Shown piece by piece: positions 38,533 to 47,560 of a stretch of 64,000 bases of DNA. The stretch lies in assembly GCA_023382535.1 (NCBI GenBank), contig JAHDWA010000001.1:434001-498000 (forward strand), given 5' to 3'. Both the position numbers and the translations under genes were made by a program. Each line of letters starts with the position of its first letter. The first letter of the stretch is position 1. This DNA is from Anaerolineae bacterium (lineage in GTDB: Bacteria; Chloroflexota; Anaerolineae; 4572-78; J111). The notes beneath the pieces were generated by a model. That model worked only from the letters and a program-made list of their open reading frames with translations. It had not been told where the DNA came from and did not search any database.

Positions 38533-39114
38533 ATGAATTTGGAAGAAGTTCGTAAGATATTCAATGATTGGGCGCCGGTCTACAATCCAACACATGGCTG
38601 GACCCTGCCCAAACGCCGCGTCGCCCGCCTCGCGCTTGGACTTCGGCCTGGTGATCGCGTTCTCGACGTGGCCTGCGGCACCGGGCTGAACTTCCCCCAC
38701 TTGCGCGAACTGGTCGGGGCGCGGGGCCAGGTCGTGGGCATCGATCTGTCGCCGGGCATGCTCGACATCGCCCGCCGTTTGATCGCAACGCGCGGCTGGA
38801 AGAACGTGGACACTCATGAGGCCGACGCGGCTCAATTGCCCTTCCCGGATGAATCCTTTGACAAAGTCATCTGCTCCTTTGCCCTGAACATCATCCCCGA
38901 TTATGGGCGAGCCATTGGGGAAGTGAAGCGAGTGCTCGTCCCCGGTGGGCGCTTCGTCTCGCTCGAAATGCATTTGGGGATTCACTCCCTGGCGCATATC
39001 TGTGCTGTGGATATACGGCACGACACTTTGGGCGGGTTGAGAGAGGTTTTTGGCGACGTGCAAGTGAGTCATTACTGGTTGGGCACGATCTCCATCGCCA
39101 CGGCGACAAAGTGA
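38533..39114 (+). CDS. UbiE/MenG-like SAM methyltransferase
   Basis: 193 residues. N-terminal FNDWAPVYNPTHGW is typical of ubiquinone/menaquinone methyltransferases; motif I VLDVACGTGLNFPHL, acidic residue in VVGIDLSPGMLDIAR and motif II FDKVICSFALNIIPD. Start at 38533 has AAGGTGG upstream. Quinone methylation is possible, but many relatives act on other small molecules. Confidence 0.85.
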   Translation: MNLEEVRKIFNDWAPVYNPTHGWTLPKRRVARLALGLRPGDRVLDVACGTGLNFPHLRELVGARGQVVGIDLSPGMLDIARRLIATRGWKNVDTHEADAAQLPFPDESFDKVICSFALNIIPDYGRAIGEVKRVLVPGGRFVSLEMHLGIHSLAHICAVDIRHDTLGGLREVFGDVQVSHYWLGTISIATATK

Positions 39115-39185
39115 AGATCAACCCCTCAGGGAACCAGGTGATTTACAGCTTGATCCAGCCCTTTGATCTTGGATAGGATAGATTG

Positions 39186-40298
39186 ATGACTTACCTTGCT
39201 TTTCGCAACCTGTTTCAACAAAAATTTCGACTGGCCCTCAGTATCGGCGGGGTGGCTTTGGCGATGATGCTGATTGTCTTTCTCAACGGCTTTCAGTCCG
39301 GTATCTTCCAACAGGTCACCGCTTATCTTGATCATACCCCGGCTAACCTGGTCATAGCCCAGGAGGACGTCACCAATATGCTGGGCGCGACCTCGCTGCT
39401 GCCGGCCAGCGCCGCCGACTTGGCCCGCGGCGTGCCGGGCATTGAGCAGGTCATCCCCATCGTTTCCCGCTTTATCATTTTGGATATTCACGATAAGAAA
39501 GTGGTGGCCTACCTGGTTGGCTACGAGCCTAAAGTGGGCGGCGGCCCGTGGGCGCTCAAGGCCGGTCGCATCCCCAAAAATGATCGGGAGGTTGTCGTGG
39601 ATTGGGTCATGGCCAAGATCCACGACCTCAACCTGGGCGATACGATAGAAATTCTGGACGAAGATTTCACCCTTGTGGGTCTGAGCGAGGGGACAAATTC
39701 CTGGATGGCCAGTTTCCTCTTTGTCGAAAAACGGGCGGCGGAACGGCTACTGCTGACGCCTGAAGCGACCAGCTTCCTCTTCCTCACCTTTGAGCCGGGC
39801 GCCGACCCGGCCGCCATTGAAGCTCGCCTGCGTCGCCGTCTGCGCGAGGCGGAGATCTTGCCGGTTGACGTGTTTAAGCAAAATGATATTGCGCTGTTGG
39901 TCAAGGTATTCGCCACCCCGCTGCGGCTGATGGTCGCCATTGCTTTTGCTGTGGGCACGGCCATTTTGGGAATGATTATCTACACCGCTACGGTTGAGCG
40001 GATACGTGACGCGGAGCGTGGCGTGCTCAAGGCGGTCGGCGCTAAAAACCGGCATCTTTATGGGTTGGTCACGCAGCAAGGACTGGTCACTGCCCTGCTG
40101 GGGGTCATCCTGGGGATTGGCCTGGCCTGGCTGGCCGGCCAGGGGGTTATGCGAGCTTTCCCTAAATTCCTGGTTATCCTCGAACCCGGCCCCCTGCTAA
40201 CGGCGGCCAGCGCCGGGTTGTTAATGGGGCTGCTGGCGGCGCTGCTGCCGGCTCGCTACATGGGTAGCCTGGACCCGGCTCGCGTCTTTAGGAAGTGA
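39186..40298 (+). CDS. ABC transporter permease (FtsX/DevC type)
   Basis: 370 residues: first helix (about 17-36), a 220-residue extracytoplasmic domain, and three C-terminal helices, the MacB/FtsX-fold layout. It ends with the usual MGSLDPARVFRK. ATG at 39186 is the likely start. Followed 9 bp later by a second permease and then the ATPase; together they form an exporter or mechanotransmitter-type complex. Confidence 0.88.
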   Translation: MTYLAFRNLFQQKFRLALSIGGVALAMMLIVFLNGFQSGIFQQVTAYLDHTPANLVIAQEDVTNMLGATSLLPASAADLARGVPGIEQVIPIVSRFIILDIHDKKVVAYLVGYEPKVGGGPWALKAGRIPKNDREVVVDWVMAKIHDLNLGDTIEILDEDFTLVGLSEGTNSWMASFLFVEKRAAERLLLTPEATSFLFLTFEPGADPAAIEARLRRRLREAEILPVDVFKQNDIALLVKVFATPLRLMVAIAFAVGTAILGMIIYTATVERIRDAERGVLKAVGAKNRHLYGLVTQQGLVTALLGVILGIGLAWLAGQGVMRAFPKFLVILEPGPLLTAASAGLLMGLLAALLPARYMGSLDPARVFRK

Positions 40299-40307
40299 GG
40301 CTGAAGG

Positions 40308-41417
40308 ATGTTCTACCTGGCCTGGCGCAATCTGGCACAAAGTCGAACCCGGTTTAGTCTGGGCATGGGGGGTGTGGCCCTGGCCCTGCTGCTAATGCTG
40401 GCCCTGGATGCGCTACTCACCGGTGCCGGAGAGAATTTGGTCGCCTACATCAACCAAGCGGGAGCGGACATTTTCGTGGCCCAGGAAGGGGTCAAAAACA
40501 TGCATATGGCTGCTTCGGCCATCACCCGGCGCGATGTCAGCCTGGCCTCGCACGCCGCCGGCGTCGCCAGCGCCAGCCCCATTCTTTATACTACCAGTAC
40601 AATCAAGGCCGGCGGAGCCGACGTGCTCTCGTATATCATCGGCTTTGACCCGGCCGAGCCGCTGGGTGGACCGCGGCGCGTCATGGCCGGGACCACTGCC
40701 TTGCAAGAGGATGAGGCTATCATTGATGGGGCCGTGGCCCGCAGCCAGGGGCTGGGCCTGGGCGACGAAGTCGAGATTTTAGGGGAAACCTTTACCATTG
40801 CCGGCCTGACCGAGGGGCTGACCAATCTCGTCAACAGTATCACCTTCATTCGCCTCCGGGATTTCCAGGAATTGACGCGGAGCGACGCCGTCAGTTACGC
40901 CCTGCTCAAGGTCAAGCCGGGTTATGACCCCAGCGCGGTAGCGGCGGCCATCACCGCCCGCAATGCCGATGAGGTGAATGCTTTAACCCGCGCCAACTTC
41001 GCCCACGAGGAGCGGCAACTTATCCAGGATATGAGCGTCGAACTGCTCAACATTATGAACCTGGCCGGCCTGCTGATTGGCCTGGCGGTGACGGCGCTGA
41101 CGCTGTACACCAGCACCCTCCATAAACGACAGGAGTACGGGGTGCTGAAGGCTATTGGGGCTAAAAATGGGCAGCTCTATACGGTCGTGATCGCCCAGGC
41201 CGTGTTGAGTTTGGCCCTGGGCGCTGGCCTGGCGATGGGCCTGGTCTGGCTGCTGGGGCTGGCCCTCCCCCTCGCTATTCCGAATGTGGCCCTGGTGCTG
41301 ACCGGCCAGGCCGTGATCCGCGTCGGGCTGGCGGCCCTGCTGATCGGAGTGATTGCTGCGCTGACCCCTGCCTGGCAGATGGCCCACCTGGACCCGGCGC
41401 GAGTTTTTCGGGGCTAA
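40308..41417 (+). CDS. ABC transporter permease (FtsX/DevC type), second
   Basis: 369 residues, same four-helix plan as the preceding gene and clearly its paralogue (FLGMGGVALALLLMLALDALLTGAGE, LKAIGAKNGQLYTVVIAQAV, ending HLDPARVFRG). The two probably form a heterodimer. 10 bp before the ATPase gene. Confidence 0.88.
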   Translation: MFYLAWRNLAQSRTRFSLGMGGVALALLLMLALDALLTGAGENLVAYINQAGADIFVAQEGVKNMHMAASAITRRDVSLASHAAGVASASPILYTTSTIKAGGADVLSYIIGFDPAEPLGGPRRVMAGTTALQEDEAIIDGAVARSQGLGLGDEVEILGETFTIAGLTEGLTNLVNSITFIRLRDFQELTRSDAVSYALLKVKPGYDPSAVAAAITARNADEVNALTRANFAHEERQLIQDMSVELLNIMNLAGLLIGLAVTALTLYTSTLHKRQEYGVLKAIGAKNGQLYTVVIAQAVLSLALGAGLAMGLVWLLGLALPLAIPNVALVLTGQAVIRVGLAALLIGVIAALTPAWQMAHLDPARVFRG

Positions 41418-41427
41418 AGGAGGTATG

Positions 41428-42252
41428 ATGGAACCTATTCTAAGTGTTGAGAACGTGACTCGCCGTTTTAGCAGCGGCGCTACCGAAGTCGTCGCCGTGA
41501 AAGACATTTCCTTCACTGTTACCCCCGGTGAAATCGCGCTGATTATGGGGCCATCGGGCAGCGGCAAAACCACCCTGCTCTCCATGGTGGGTGGCCTGTT
41601 GAAACCCTCGGCGGGGCGCATCCAGATTGGCCCTGATGAGATCAGCGCCCTGGATGAGCGGCGGCTGCCGGAAGTGCGCCTGCGCCGGATTGGCTTTATC
41701 TTTCAAGACTTCAACCTGTTGTCGGCCCTGTCATGTCTGGATAATGTGACCATCGTGGTCCAATTGACCGGTCGCTCGCGCCCACAGGCCCGGCAGCAGG
41801 CCAGGCAATTGCTGGAGCAACTGGGGTTGGGCCACCGGCTGAATTTCCTGCCTGAAAAGCTATCAGGGGGAGAAAAACAGCGGGTCGCCATTGCCCGCGC
41901 CCTGGTCAATCAGCCCGATTTAATCCTGGCCGATGAACCGACGGCCAACCTGGACAGTCAGCACGGCCACGAGACCATGCGCCTGTTGCGCCGGATTGCC
42001 AAAGAGGAAAATCGGAGTGTGGTCATCGTCAGCCACGACCAGCGGATTAAAGACATTGCCGACCGGGTGCTGTGGTTGGAAGATGGGCAATTCAAGAATG
42101 TCGTGGAGATGGCCCTTGACCCGGTCTGTGGCATGTCGGTGGATCGGGAGAGCGCCCCGGCGCACGCGGCCTATGATGGGCGTATCTTTTATTTTTGCGC
42201 TCCTGGCTGCCGGGACGAGTTTTTGACGGCGGAGAAGTTTCTAGCCAGGTAA
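41428..42252 (+). CDS. ABC transporter ATPase with C-terminal YHS domain
   Basis: 274 residues. LolD/MacB-like nucleotide-binding domain: Walker A GPSGSGKTT, signature LSGGEKQRVAIARAL, Walker B LILADEPTANLD and switch His in VVIVSHD. From about 225 a YHS domain follows: DPVCGMSVDRESAPAHAAYDGRIFYFCAPGCRDEFL, with Cys residues able to bind a metal. YHS domains are usually on heavy-metal ATPases or free. The fusion suggests that metal binding gates or feeds the exporter, so Cu, Ag or Zn export is a reasonable inference. The second ATG (41428) is 4 nt after AAGGAGG. Confidence 0.9.
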   Translation: MEPILSVENVTRRFSSGATEVVAVKDISFTVTPGEIALIMGPSGSGKTTLLSMVGGLLKPSAGRIQIGPDEISALDERRLPEVRLRRIGFIFQDFNLLSALSCLDNVTIVVQLTGRSRPQARQQARQLLEQLGLGHRLNFLPEKLSGGEKQRVAIARALVNQPDLILADEPTANLDSQHGHETMRLLRRIAKEENRSVVIVSHDQRIKDIADRVLWLEDGQFKNVVEMALDPVCGMSVDRESAPAHAAYDGRIFYFCAPGCRDEFLTAEKFLAR

Positions 42253-42302
42253 GCTTATGCCGCCTCTGTCAATTCATTCGCCAACCAGCATCATCATTCT
42301 GA

Positions 42303-42566
42303 CCTCAGCAACCCTCTATCGAGTGGCGGGGCCAGCGTTGCCATCGAGTCAAGCTGTATCTGCTGATTGCCTGGTTGGCCGGAGGAGAGGTCTTTCGGGA
42401 ATGGCAAACTCATCGTCACCACCTGATCCAGCATGCGCTCGACCTCATCCGGCGCGATCCGGGGCGGCGAGTGCTGGTGGTGGTCAATGTGCGGCACTGC
42501 CACCACCTGCGTCCCGCCCTGAAGAAATATCCAGAAGTGCAAGTTGTACCTTATTCGGAATTGTGA
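42303..42566 (+). pseudogene. 3' fragment of a paralogue of the 37913 gene
   Basis: 87 codons open from just after a TGA at 42300-42302 to a stop at 42566: ...VKLYLLIAWLAGGEVFREWQTHR...HHLIQHALDLIRRDPGRRVLVVVNVRHCHHLRPALKKYPEVQVVPYSEL. The last 60 residues align with the end of the protein at 37913-38518 (IRRDPxRRxLVxVxxxxxHxLxPxLKKxPxxxxVxYxE). No start codon and no N-terminal half are visible, so it is a remnant. Confidence 0.65.
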
Positions 42567-42708
42567 GAAATTGATTCGGGCGATAATCCAGGAAAACGAT
42601 TAGTCGCATTTTCTTACTTCTTGTCATATGGGCAACAGGTCGCCTCAGGCAGGGCGATGGCGACCATGCCAAAAATGCTAACGAAGGAGGGTGAAGGGAC
42701 CAGCGAGG

Positions 42709-43662
42709 ATGCGTCATGTTATATGGATGGGTTTGGTTGCTATCATCGGTTGGAGCTGTCTAGGGCCGGCTGAACCTGAGCCTGCACTCCCTGGTACACC
42801 CAAGCTTTTAGCCGAACTCACTCCCACCAGCACCGGATTACCGATCCCCGGTACAGGGAAGCCATCCATTGCCAAGCCCACAACTGAAGACGTTGATGCC
42901 CCCAGGCTTTTGGTTGAACTCGATCCAGCAGGCCTTGGGCTTCAGCCCCCGGATTTGAGGAGCCTCGCCGTTTCCGTGGGGATATTCCTCACAATGCGCA
43001 ATGCACCGGCCGACATCCCCTGGTCAGAAGCAGACGCCGCTCATAAAATCCGCAGGCTTATTCAGGACGCGAATGCTATCCTGAGACAGTGCAATATACA
43101 CTTGGCATTGGAGACTGCCCAGGTCATAGCTCTGCCAGATCGGCTCCTCCAAATCCAGGGCAACGACGAAGGATCCTGGGGTGGTCATCCTCCACCAGGG
43201 ATAGAAGACCCTGAATTGTTCAATTATCAACAGAATGAACGCTTGACGGAGGAGAGTAGAGAACTATTCGACTACGGCAAGCAATATGCCTCACCAAACA
43301 CCATTGCCGTATTCACGGTCGAGCACATCACCTACTATGCCGAACGTCAACTCACGGCTGCCGGTGGGCTTTCATTTCCACCCAACGTGTACCACCATTA
43401 AGACGATTATCCCCTCCGTAATTCAGTGCTGCTGGTTGGAGAGTATGCTTCCGATGGAAGCCTGCCCAGCATTGAAGACCAAAATGCACTGGCGCATGAG
43501 ATTGGACATATGTTGCTCAATACCGGCGACCATGAAAGTGATCGCTCAAACCTTATGAGCAGCTTGGGTACGGCGCTCACTCCAGCACAATGTGAACGAA
43601 TGCGCTACAATCGAAATTGGCTCTTTGGCGAAGAAGCGATACCTGACCCCGGCCCTCCATAA
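42709..43662 (+). pseudogene. zinc metalloprotease-like gene with in-frame TAA
   Basis: One frame from 42709 to 43662 broken only by TAA at 43399-43401. The N-terminal part has a hydrophobic signal (LVAIIGWSC) and Pro/Thr linker; the part after the stop has ALAHEIGHMLLNTGDHESD, the HExxHxxxxxH zinc-binding motif, and SNLMSS (a Met-turn-like element). Translation to the TAA would lose the active site. No start codon with a good ribosome-binding site lies directly after the stop (a GTG at 43426 follows), so the protein is probably dead unless suppressed. The sequence is otherwise well preserved, which points to a recent lesion or an assembly error. Confidence 0.75.
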
Positions 43663-43796
43663 AAATTTTTCGTGGGGACTGCCGCCTTTAAGTAAGCCGA
43701 GGAAAGGGCTTCCTCTCCTCTCCCCTAATGTCTACTTCCACCTACCCGGCTGACTGACCATACTGGCAAAACTGGCTGGTGAGTGAGATGACTGAA

Positions 43797-44258
43797 TTAC
43801 GGGGTTTGCGCCAGGAGCGCATCCACTTGATCTTTCACGGCACCAGGCCGGATAAGGCTAATCTGAGTTAAGACAGGCTCACCCTGACCATCCACGACGA
43901 TTAAAGTGGGTACCCCCCGCACCCCATAAGTAACTGCGGCTTGTAAGCCCAACGGGGTCGTGATATCAAGGCGAACCACGGCTACTTTACCGGCCAGATC
44001 ACGTTCTAACCCATCCACGATGGGTTTGTTCACCAGGCAGATGCTTCAGAAATTGGAGTAAAACTCGATGACCTTGGGCTGACCGTCGGTTAATATAGCC
44101 GTCAACTCATCTACGCTGCTGATGTCGCTCGGTTCGGTGCGCAGGAAGATAAAAGCGCCGATGATTAGGACGATAACGCCTAGCAAAATCCAAATACCTT
44201 TAACCGGATCGCCAGAATCAAGCTCATCAGACAATTCGTTGACAGATTGTTCGCTCAT
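43797..44258 (-). CDS. thioredoxin-like membrane protein with in-frame TGA (UxxC), candidate selenoprotein
   Basis: 153 residues if TGA at 44046-44048 is read through. N-terminal cytoplasmic stretch, one helix (about 22-39), then a thioredoxin fold: VIEFYSNF-U-SIC (U71, C74), LERDLAGKVAVVRLDI, YGVRGVPTLIVVDGQGE with cis-Pro. The TGA stands exactly where the first Cys of CxxC is expected, and the frame on both sides is intact and family-like. A hairpin suited to selenocysteine insertion follows (see 44008-44026). If TGA is a stop, the product is a 70-residue membrane stub. Start at 44258 has GGAGA 7 nt upstream. Recoding versus nonsense cannot be settled from this window: no sel genes are present. 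Confidence 0.6.
44008..44026 (-). promoter_or_regulatory. bacterial SECIS-like hairpin downstream of the TGA
   Basis: On the transcript strand AACCCAUC-GUG-GAUGGGUU is a perfect 8-bp stem with a three-base loop beginning GU. The loop begins 27 nt after the UGA. Bacterial SECIS elements are stem-loops with G/U in the first loop positions, about 16-37 nt after the UGA (established for the SelB system). The stem is also coding (NKPIVDG). Confidence 0.5.
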
Positions 44259-44380
44259 CTCAATTTCTCCCGTACTCACTAACGGAAAACTGTCTTATTT
44301 TAAGCTAAGTCAAAATATTGGCAAGCCCCTATAGATGTCCTTTTTTATGGGTATAGGTCATTTTTCGCTCCATCTTGTCA

Positions 44381-44932
44381 TCATTTGTTACTTGCCGGTG
44401 TCACCGTCGGAAAGGGCTGCTGCTGGGTCACCTGCCATTGAAATAAACGGCTCTGCTCCGACCACAGGCTTTTGAAGTAGGCGATGACCGCCCGAATTTC
44501 GGCGTCGCTCAACTTGTCGCCAAAGGTGGGCATGGTCAGTGGGCTATCGGGCGGCTTGAGCGGGTCACGGAAGCCATCCCGGATGATCTCGTACAACAGC
44601 CCATCGGCGTGGTGCCAGGTGTGACCGGTGTCATCGTGGGGGGCTGGGGGGAAGTTGCCATTCGCATCGGGCTGTTTCCAATTGGGCTGGCCTTCGGCAC
44701 TAGGGCCATGGCAGATGGCGCAGTTTTCAACGTAAACCTGCCGGCCCAAGGCCACCTCGGCCGGATCCAGGGCGGGCAGGGGTGGCAGGGTTGGGGTGGG
44801 CGTTCCGAGAGGAGGCCGGGCAGGCTTATTCTGAGCTAAGATCGCGTCACAAGCGGCCAAGGTCCATCCAGTTAATAGTAAGATTACTATGAGCCAAACA
44901 CTGCGTCGAGTAATTTGGATCAAATGGATCAT
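44381..44932 (-). CDS. monohaem cytochrome c lipoprotein
   Basis: 183 residues. Signal with lipobox LAAC (Cys about 25), a Pro/Thr-rich linker and a class I cytochrome c domain: haem site CAICH (about 67) and a candidate axial Met in LTMPTFGDKLSDAEIRAVIAYFKSLW. It may donate electrons to the oxidase. The ATG at 44932 starts the signal; a longer frame from 44968 has no signal-like start. Confidence 0.85.
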   Translation of the reverse strand: MIHLIQITRRSVWLIVILLLTGWTLAACDAILAQNKPARPPLGTPTPTLPPLPALDPAEVALGRQVYVENCAICHGPSAEGQPNWKQPDANGNFPPAPHDDTGHTWHHADGLLYEIIRDGFRDPLKPPDSPLTMPTFGDKLSDAEIRAVIAYFKSLWSEQSRLFQWQVTQQQPFPTVTPASNK

Positions 44933-45062
44933 AAGGTTATAACGTTCCCCCGGTAACAGAGCAGACACCGATGGCGTCTTGAAAGTGCTCTAAAAATGCC
45001 CTCATTGATTTGGCGTCTACAAGTTCGGCGGTTACTGGTAAAGGCGGGAGAAAGGATAAAGT

Positions 45063-45635
45063 GTGTTCAAAACCATCTGTTTTACGGGCTTGATAATAAT
45101 ATTCATTCTTCGCCTTTTTTATAGGTGGCGAAATAGAAACAATCTGATTAATGTCAGTCGTAAAACGACTTTAGAAATGGTGTTACTCTCTCTGGCATTC
45201 GTCGGAATGCTGGTCATTCCGCTCATCTATGTCTTCATGCCATTGCTGGATTTCGCCGATTATCAGCTTCCGTCTTGGGCAGGCTGGATTGGAACGGCAG
45301 TCTTCGCTCTGGCTATCTGGCTATTATGGCGTTCTCACGCTGACCTGGGCCGAAACTGGTTTCAGACCCTTGAGTTGAGGCAAGGGCATCAACTTGTTAC
45401 CAGTGGCGTATACAAATATGTTAGGCATCCCATGTCTGCAGCTTTTTGGATCTGGAGTGTTGCTGCGACTTTGTTATTGCCCAACTGGATCGCCGGGTGG
45501 TCCCATTTAGCATCGTTCGCTCTGCTCTATTTCCTGCGTGTGCCGGCCGAAGAACAAATGATGCTCGATCAGTTTGGAGAAGCGTATCAGGCCTATATGA
45601 ATAGAACGGGGAGAGTTATTCCACGCTTGAATTGA
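45063..45635 (+). CDS. isoprenylcysteine-methyltransferase-like membrane protein
   Basis: 190 residues, about five helices. The end GHQLVTSGVYKYVRHPMSAAFWIW and PAEEQMMLDQFGEAYQAYMNRTGRVIPRL is characteristic of the ICMT/PEMT membrane methyltransferase family: the RHP motif and EE residues bind SAM. Substrate unknown. Start is GTG 45063 (or GTG 45061, out of frame); AAAGGA is 6 nt upstream. Confidence 0.83.
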   Translation: MFKTICFTGLIIIFILRLFYRWRNRNNLINVSRKTTLEMVLLSLAFVGMLVIPLIYVFMPLLDFADYQLPSWAGWIGTAVFALAIWLLWRSHADLGRNWFQTLELRQGHQLVTSGVYKYVRHPMSAAFWIWSVAATLLLPNWIAGWSHLASFALLYFLRVPAEEQMMLDQFGEAYQAYMNRTGRVIPRLN

Positions 45636-45763
45636 AGTGATGCCTTACATCCTTATGCCGCCGCCTGCCGAATAATCACTCCTGGACTGGCTACCACAAG
45701 AGCCGGCTCGGCAAGCACTTTCTTTAGAAAAGTAAACCGTATTTTGAAGAGAATAACATGAAG

Positions 45764-47560
45764 ATACTGTTCGGCAATCTTATGTCAGGAAGGAGGGCTT
45801 TAACCTCATAAAACGAGATGGCCGCGTTTGAGCTTTAGGTACCTCCATCAACCAGGCCGTTATCCGAGCTAAGTTGATACTAGCTGCTGTCGCCAAATGC
45901 TGCAAGTGAGTTTTGGCCAAACCAACATAGCGAGCGTAGCGAATATCACTGACCCGCACTGCTTGCGAGAGCATTCCTTCGATGCCGGCTCGTTGCTTGT
46001 AAATGTTCTTAAAGGCCTGAGTTGCCTGCCGCTGGCGGGCCAATTCCAATACCTGGAATTGGTCTTGGGGTCGAAAGGTCAAGGTTCGAGGGGTGCTGGT
46101 ACTTTTGGTGCACCGGGCGCGTTGACAACAGGTGCGACAAGCGGTGCGACTGAACTGAACCGTAATCATGGGCGTGCCTTGGGGCGTTAGATAAGGGTGC
46201 CAATCAATGGCTTGCTGGCCCTGGGGGCAGGTGACCTGGTGGCGATCCCAGTCAATGGCAAAGCAAGACAGATCATAGGCTTGCTCATCTTTAGCCTGCC
46301 AACTAGAATTGGCCTGGAGGGGACCGATTAAATCCACCTGATGATCTTTTTGGCTCAGGAGGATCAGTTCGGCATCGATATAGGCCGTGTCAACCAGATG
46401 TTCCTCGGGGAGCAACCCTTTCACAGCTAAAGCTTGATGGATGGCGGCGGTGACCTGGCCATCAAAGGTGGTGGCCGGGGTAGTGACACAATGGGTAATC
46501 AGGTTCGGTTGATCGGGCAGGCAGGTTTCGGTCAGGTGAACGGCGTAGCCGGTCCAGTTCGTTTGCCGTTTCGTTCGGTTTCGAGCCTCAGGGTCATACG
46601 GTGATTCGATCAACAGGTGATTGGGAGGTAGACCATACGCTTTGGCTGTCCGAAGGTAAACCTGGTCGTCCTGGCGATAGTACTGTTGGATCCAGACTTG
46701 GCGTAACACCTGGACGCTGGGAATTTCGACTAACCAGGCCGGGGCAGTTGGGGCATAACTGGCGGTCAGCAACTGGTAGCCATCTTGGCCAATGCGCTGC
46801 TACAGCGCTAAACGCTTTGGTTCAGTCTGGGGTAAGCGATAGTTCTCGAACCGGGAGCCATACAGATCAAACCAATCGGCTCCAACCTGCTGACGTAACC
46901 AGTCGGGCGCGACTGTCGCCAGATCATTCAGGGCTGCGCGTAAGGTTTCGCCCACAAATTCGAGCCGGTTCAGGTCGCGAACCGCTGCCAAGACGTGAGT
47001 TGAGTCGGTCCGTTGTCGCTTGCGCCCTTTGAGCCAACCTTGTTGATCTAGATGGCTGACCAGAATATCCAGCAAAAGTTGTTCCTGACCGCCCATTAAC
47101 AGCCGATCCCGAAATTCACTTAAGATCGAATGGCTCAACGCCGGGGCATCAATTTCTAGGCCCAGGACGTATTTCCAATCGATCCGGCTCCCAACCGCTT
47201 CCGCTGCTTGGCGGTCGGTCAGTCCTTCAGCAAATTGCATAATCGTGACCATTGCCAGCAGGCCCGGTGCTTCTGCCGGCTGACCGCGCCAGACAAACAA
47301 ATCGGCAAACTGCTCATCGCGATAGATGACCCCAACCTGATCGCGCAGCAGGAGGTAACGATTGCCTTTCGGTAGACTGGCTTTAGCAATTCGGGCGGTT
47401 TCTTCTGGTATCTCCCAGATAGTTCGTGGACGTAGCATCTGCTTGCTCCTTTAGACTTGAGCTGACTTGGTTGAAGCATTATTGTGCAAGACTGGCTGGC
47501 ATAGGTCAAGTAGGGTTTAGTTGTAGCGCCTTATTGTCATAAGATTGCCAAACAGTATCT
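45764..47560 (-). mobile_element. IS1182-type insertion sequence
   Basis: 1797 bp. Terminal inverted repeats of at least 23 bp: 45764-45786 (AGATACTGTTCGGCAATCTT...) and the complement of 47538-47560 (AGATACTGTTTGGCAATCTT...), one mismatch in 23. It holds a single transposase gene with an amber codon. I do not see a clear target duplication. It lies between the membrane methyltransferase and a decayed tract. Confidence 0.88.
45780..47438 (-). pseudogene. IS1182-type transposase with in-frame TAG
   Basis: 552 codons, one frame, with TAG at 46800-46802. N-terminal DUF772-type helical part (DLFVWRGQPAEAPGLLAMVTIMQFAEGLTDRQAAEAVG), DDE catalytic region beginning TDSTHVLAAVRDL, and after the amber VDTAYIDAELILL, a Cys-rich zinc-like segment (CRTCCQRARC) and QRAGIEGMLSQAVRVSDIRYARYVGLAKTHLQ with the catalytic Glu. 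The product to the amber codon lacks the rest of the catalytic triad, so it is probably inactive. No frameshift occurs. Confidence 0.85.

Noticed and set aside
44046..44279. Short 77-codon minus-strand protein ending at the TGA as a stand-alone gene.
   Set aside because: It would be a thioredoxin stub without an active site; the frame after TGA continues the same fold at the expected residue, so one gene with a recoded or mutated codon is simpler.
45764..47560. A two-gene IS with a programmed frameshift between ORFs A and B.
   Set aside because: Both parts are in the same frame separated by one TAG, so a nonsense codon rather than a frameshift divides them.
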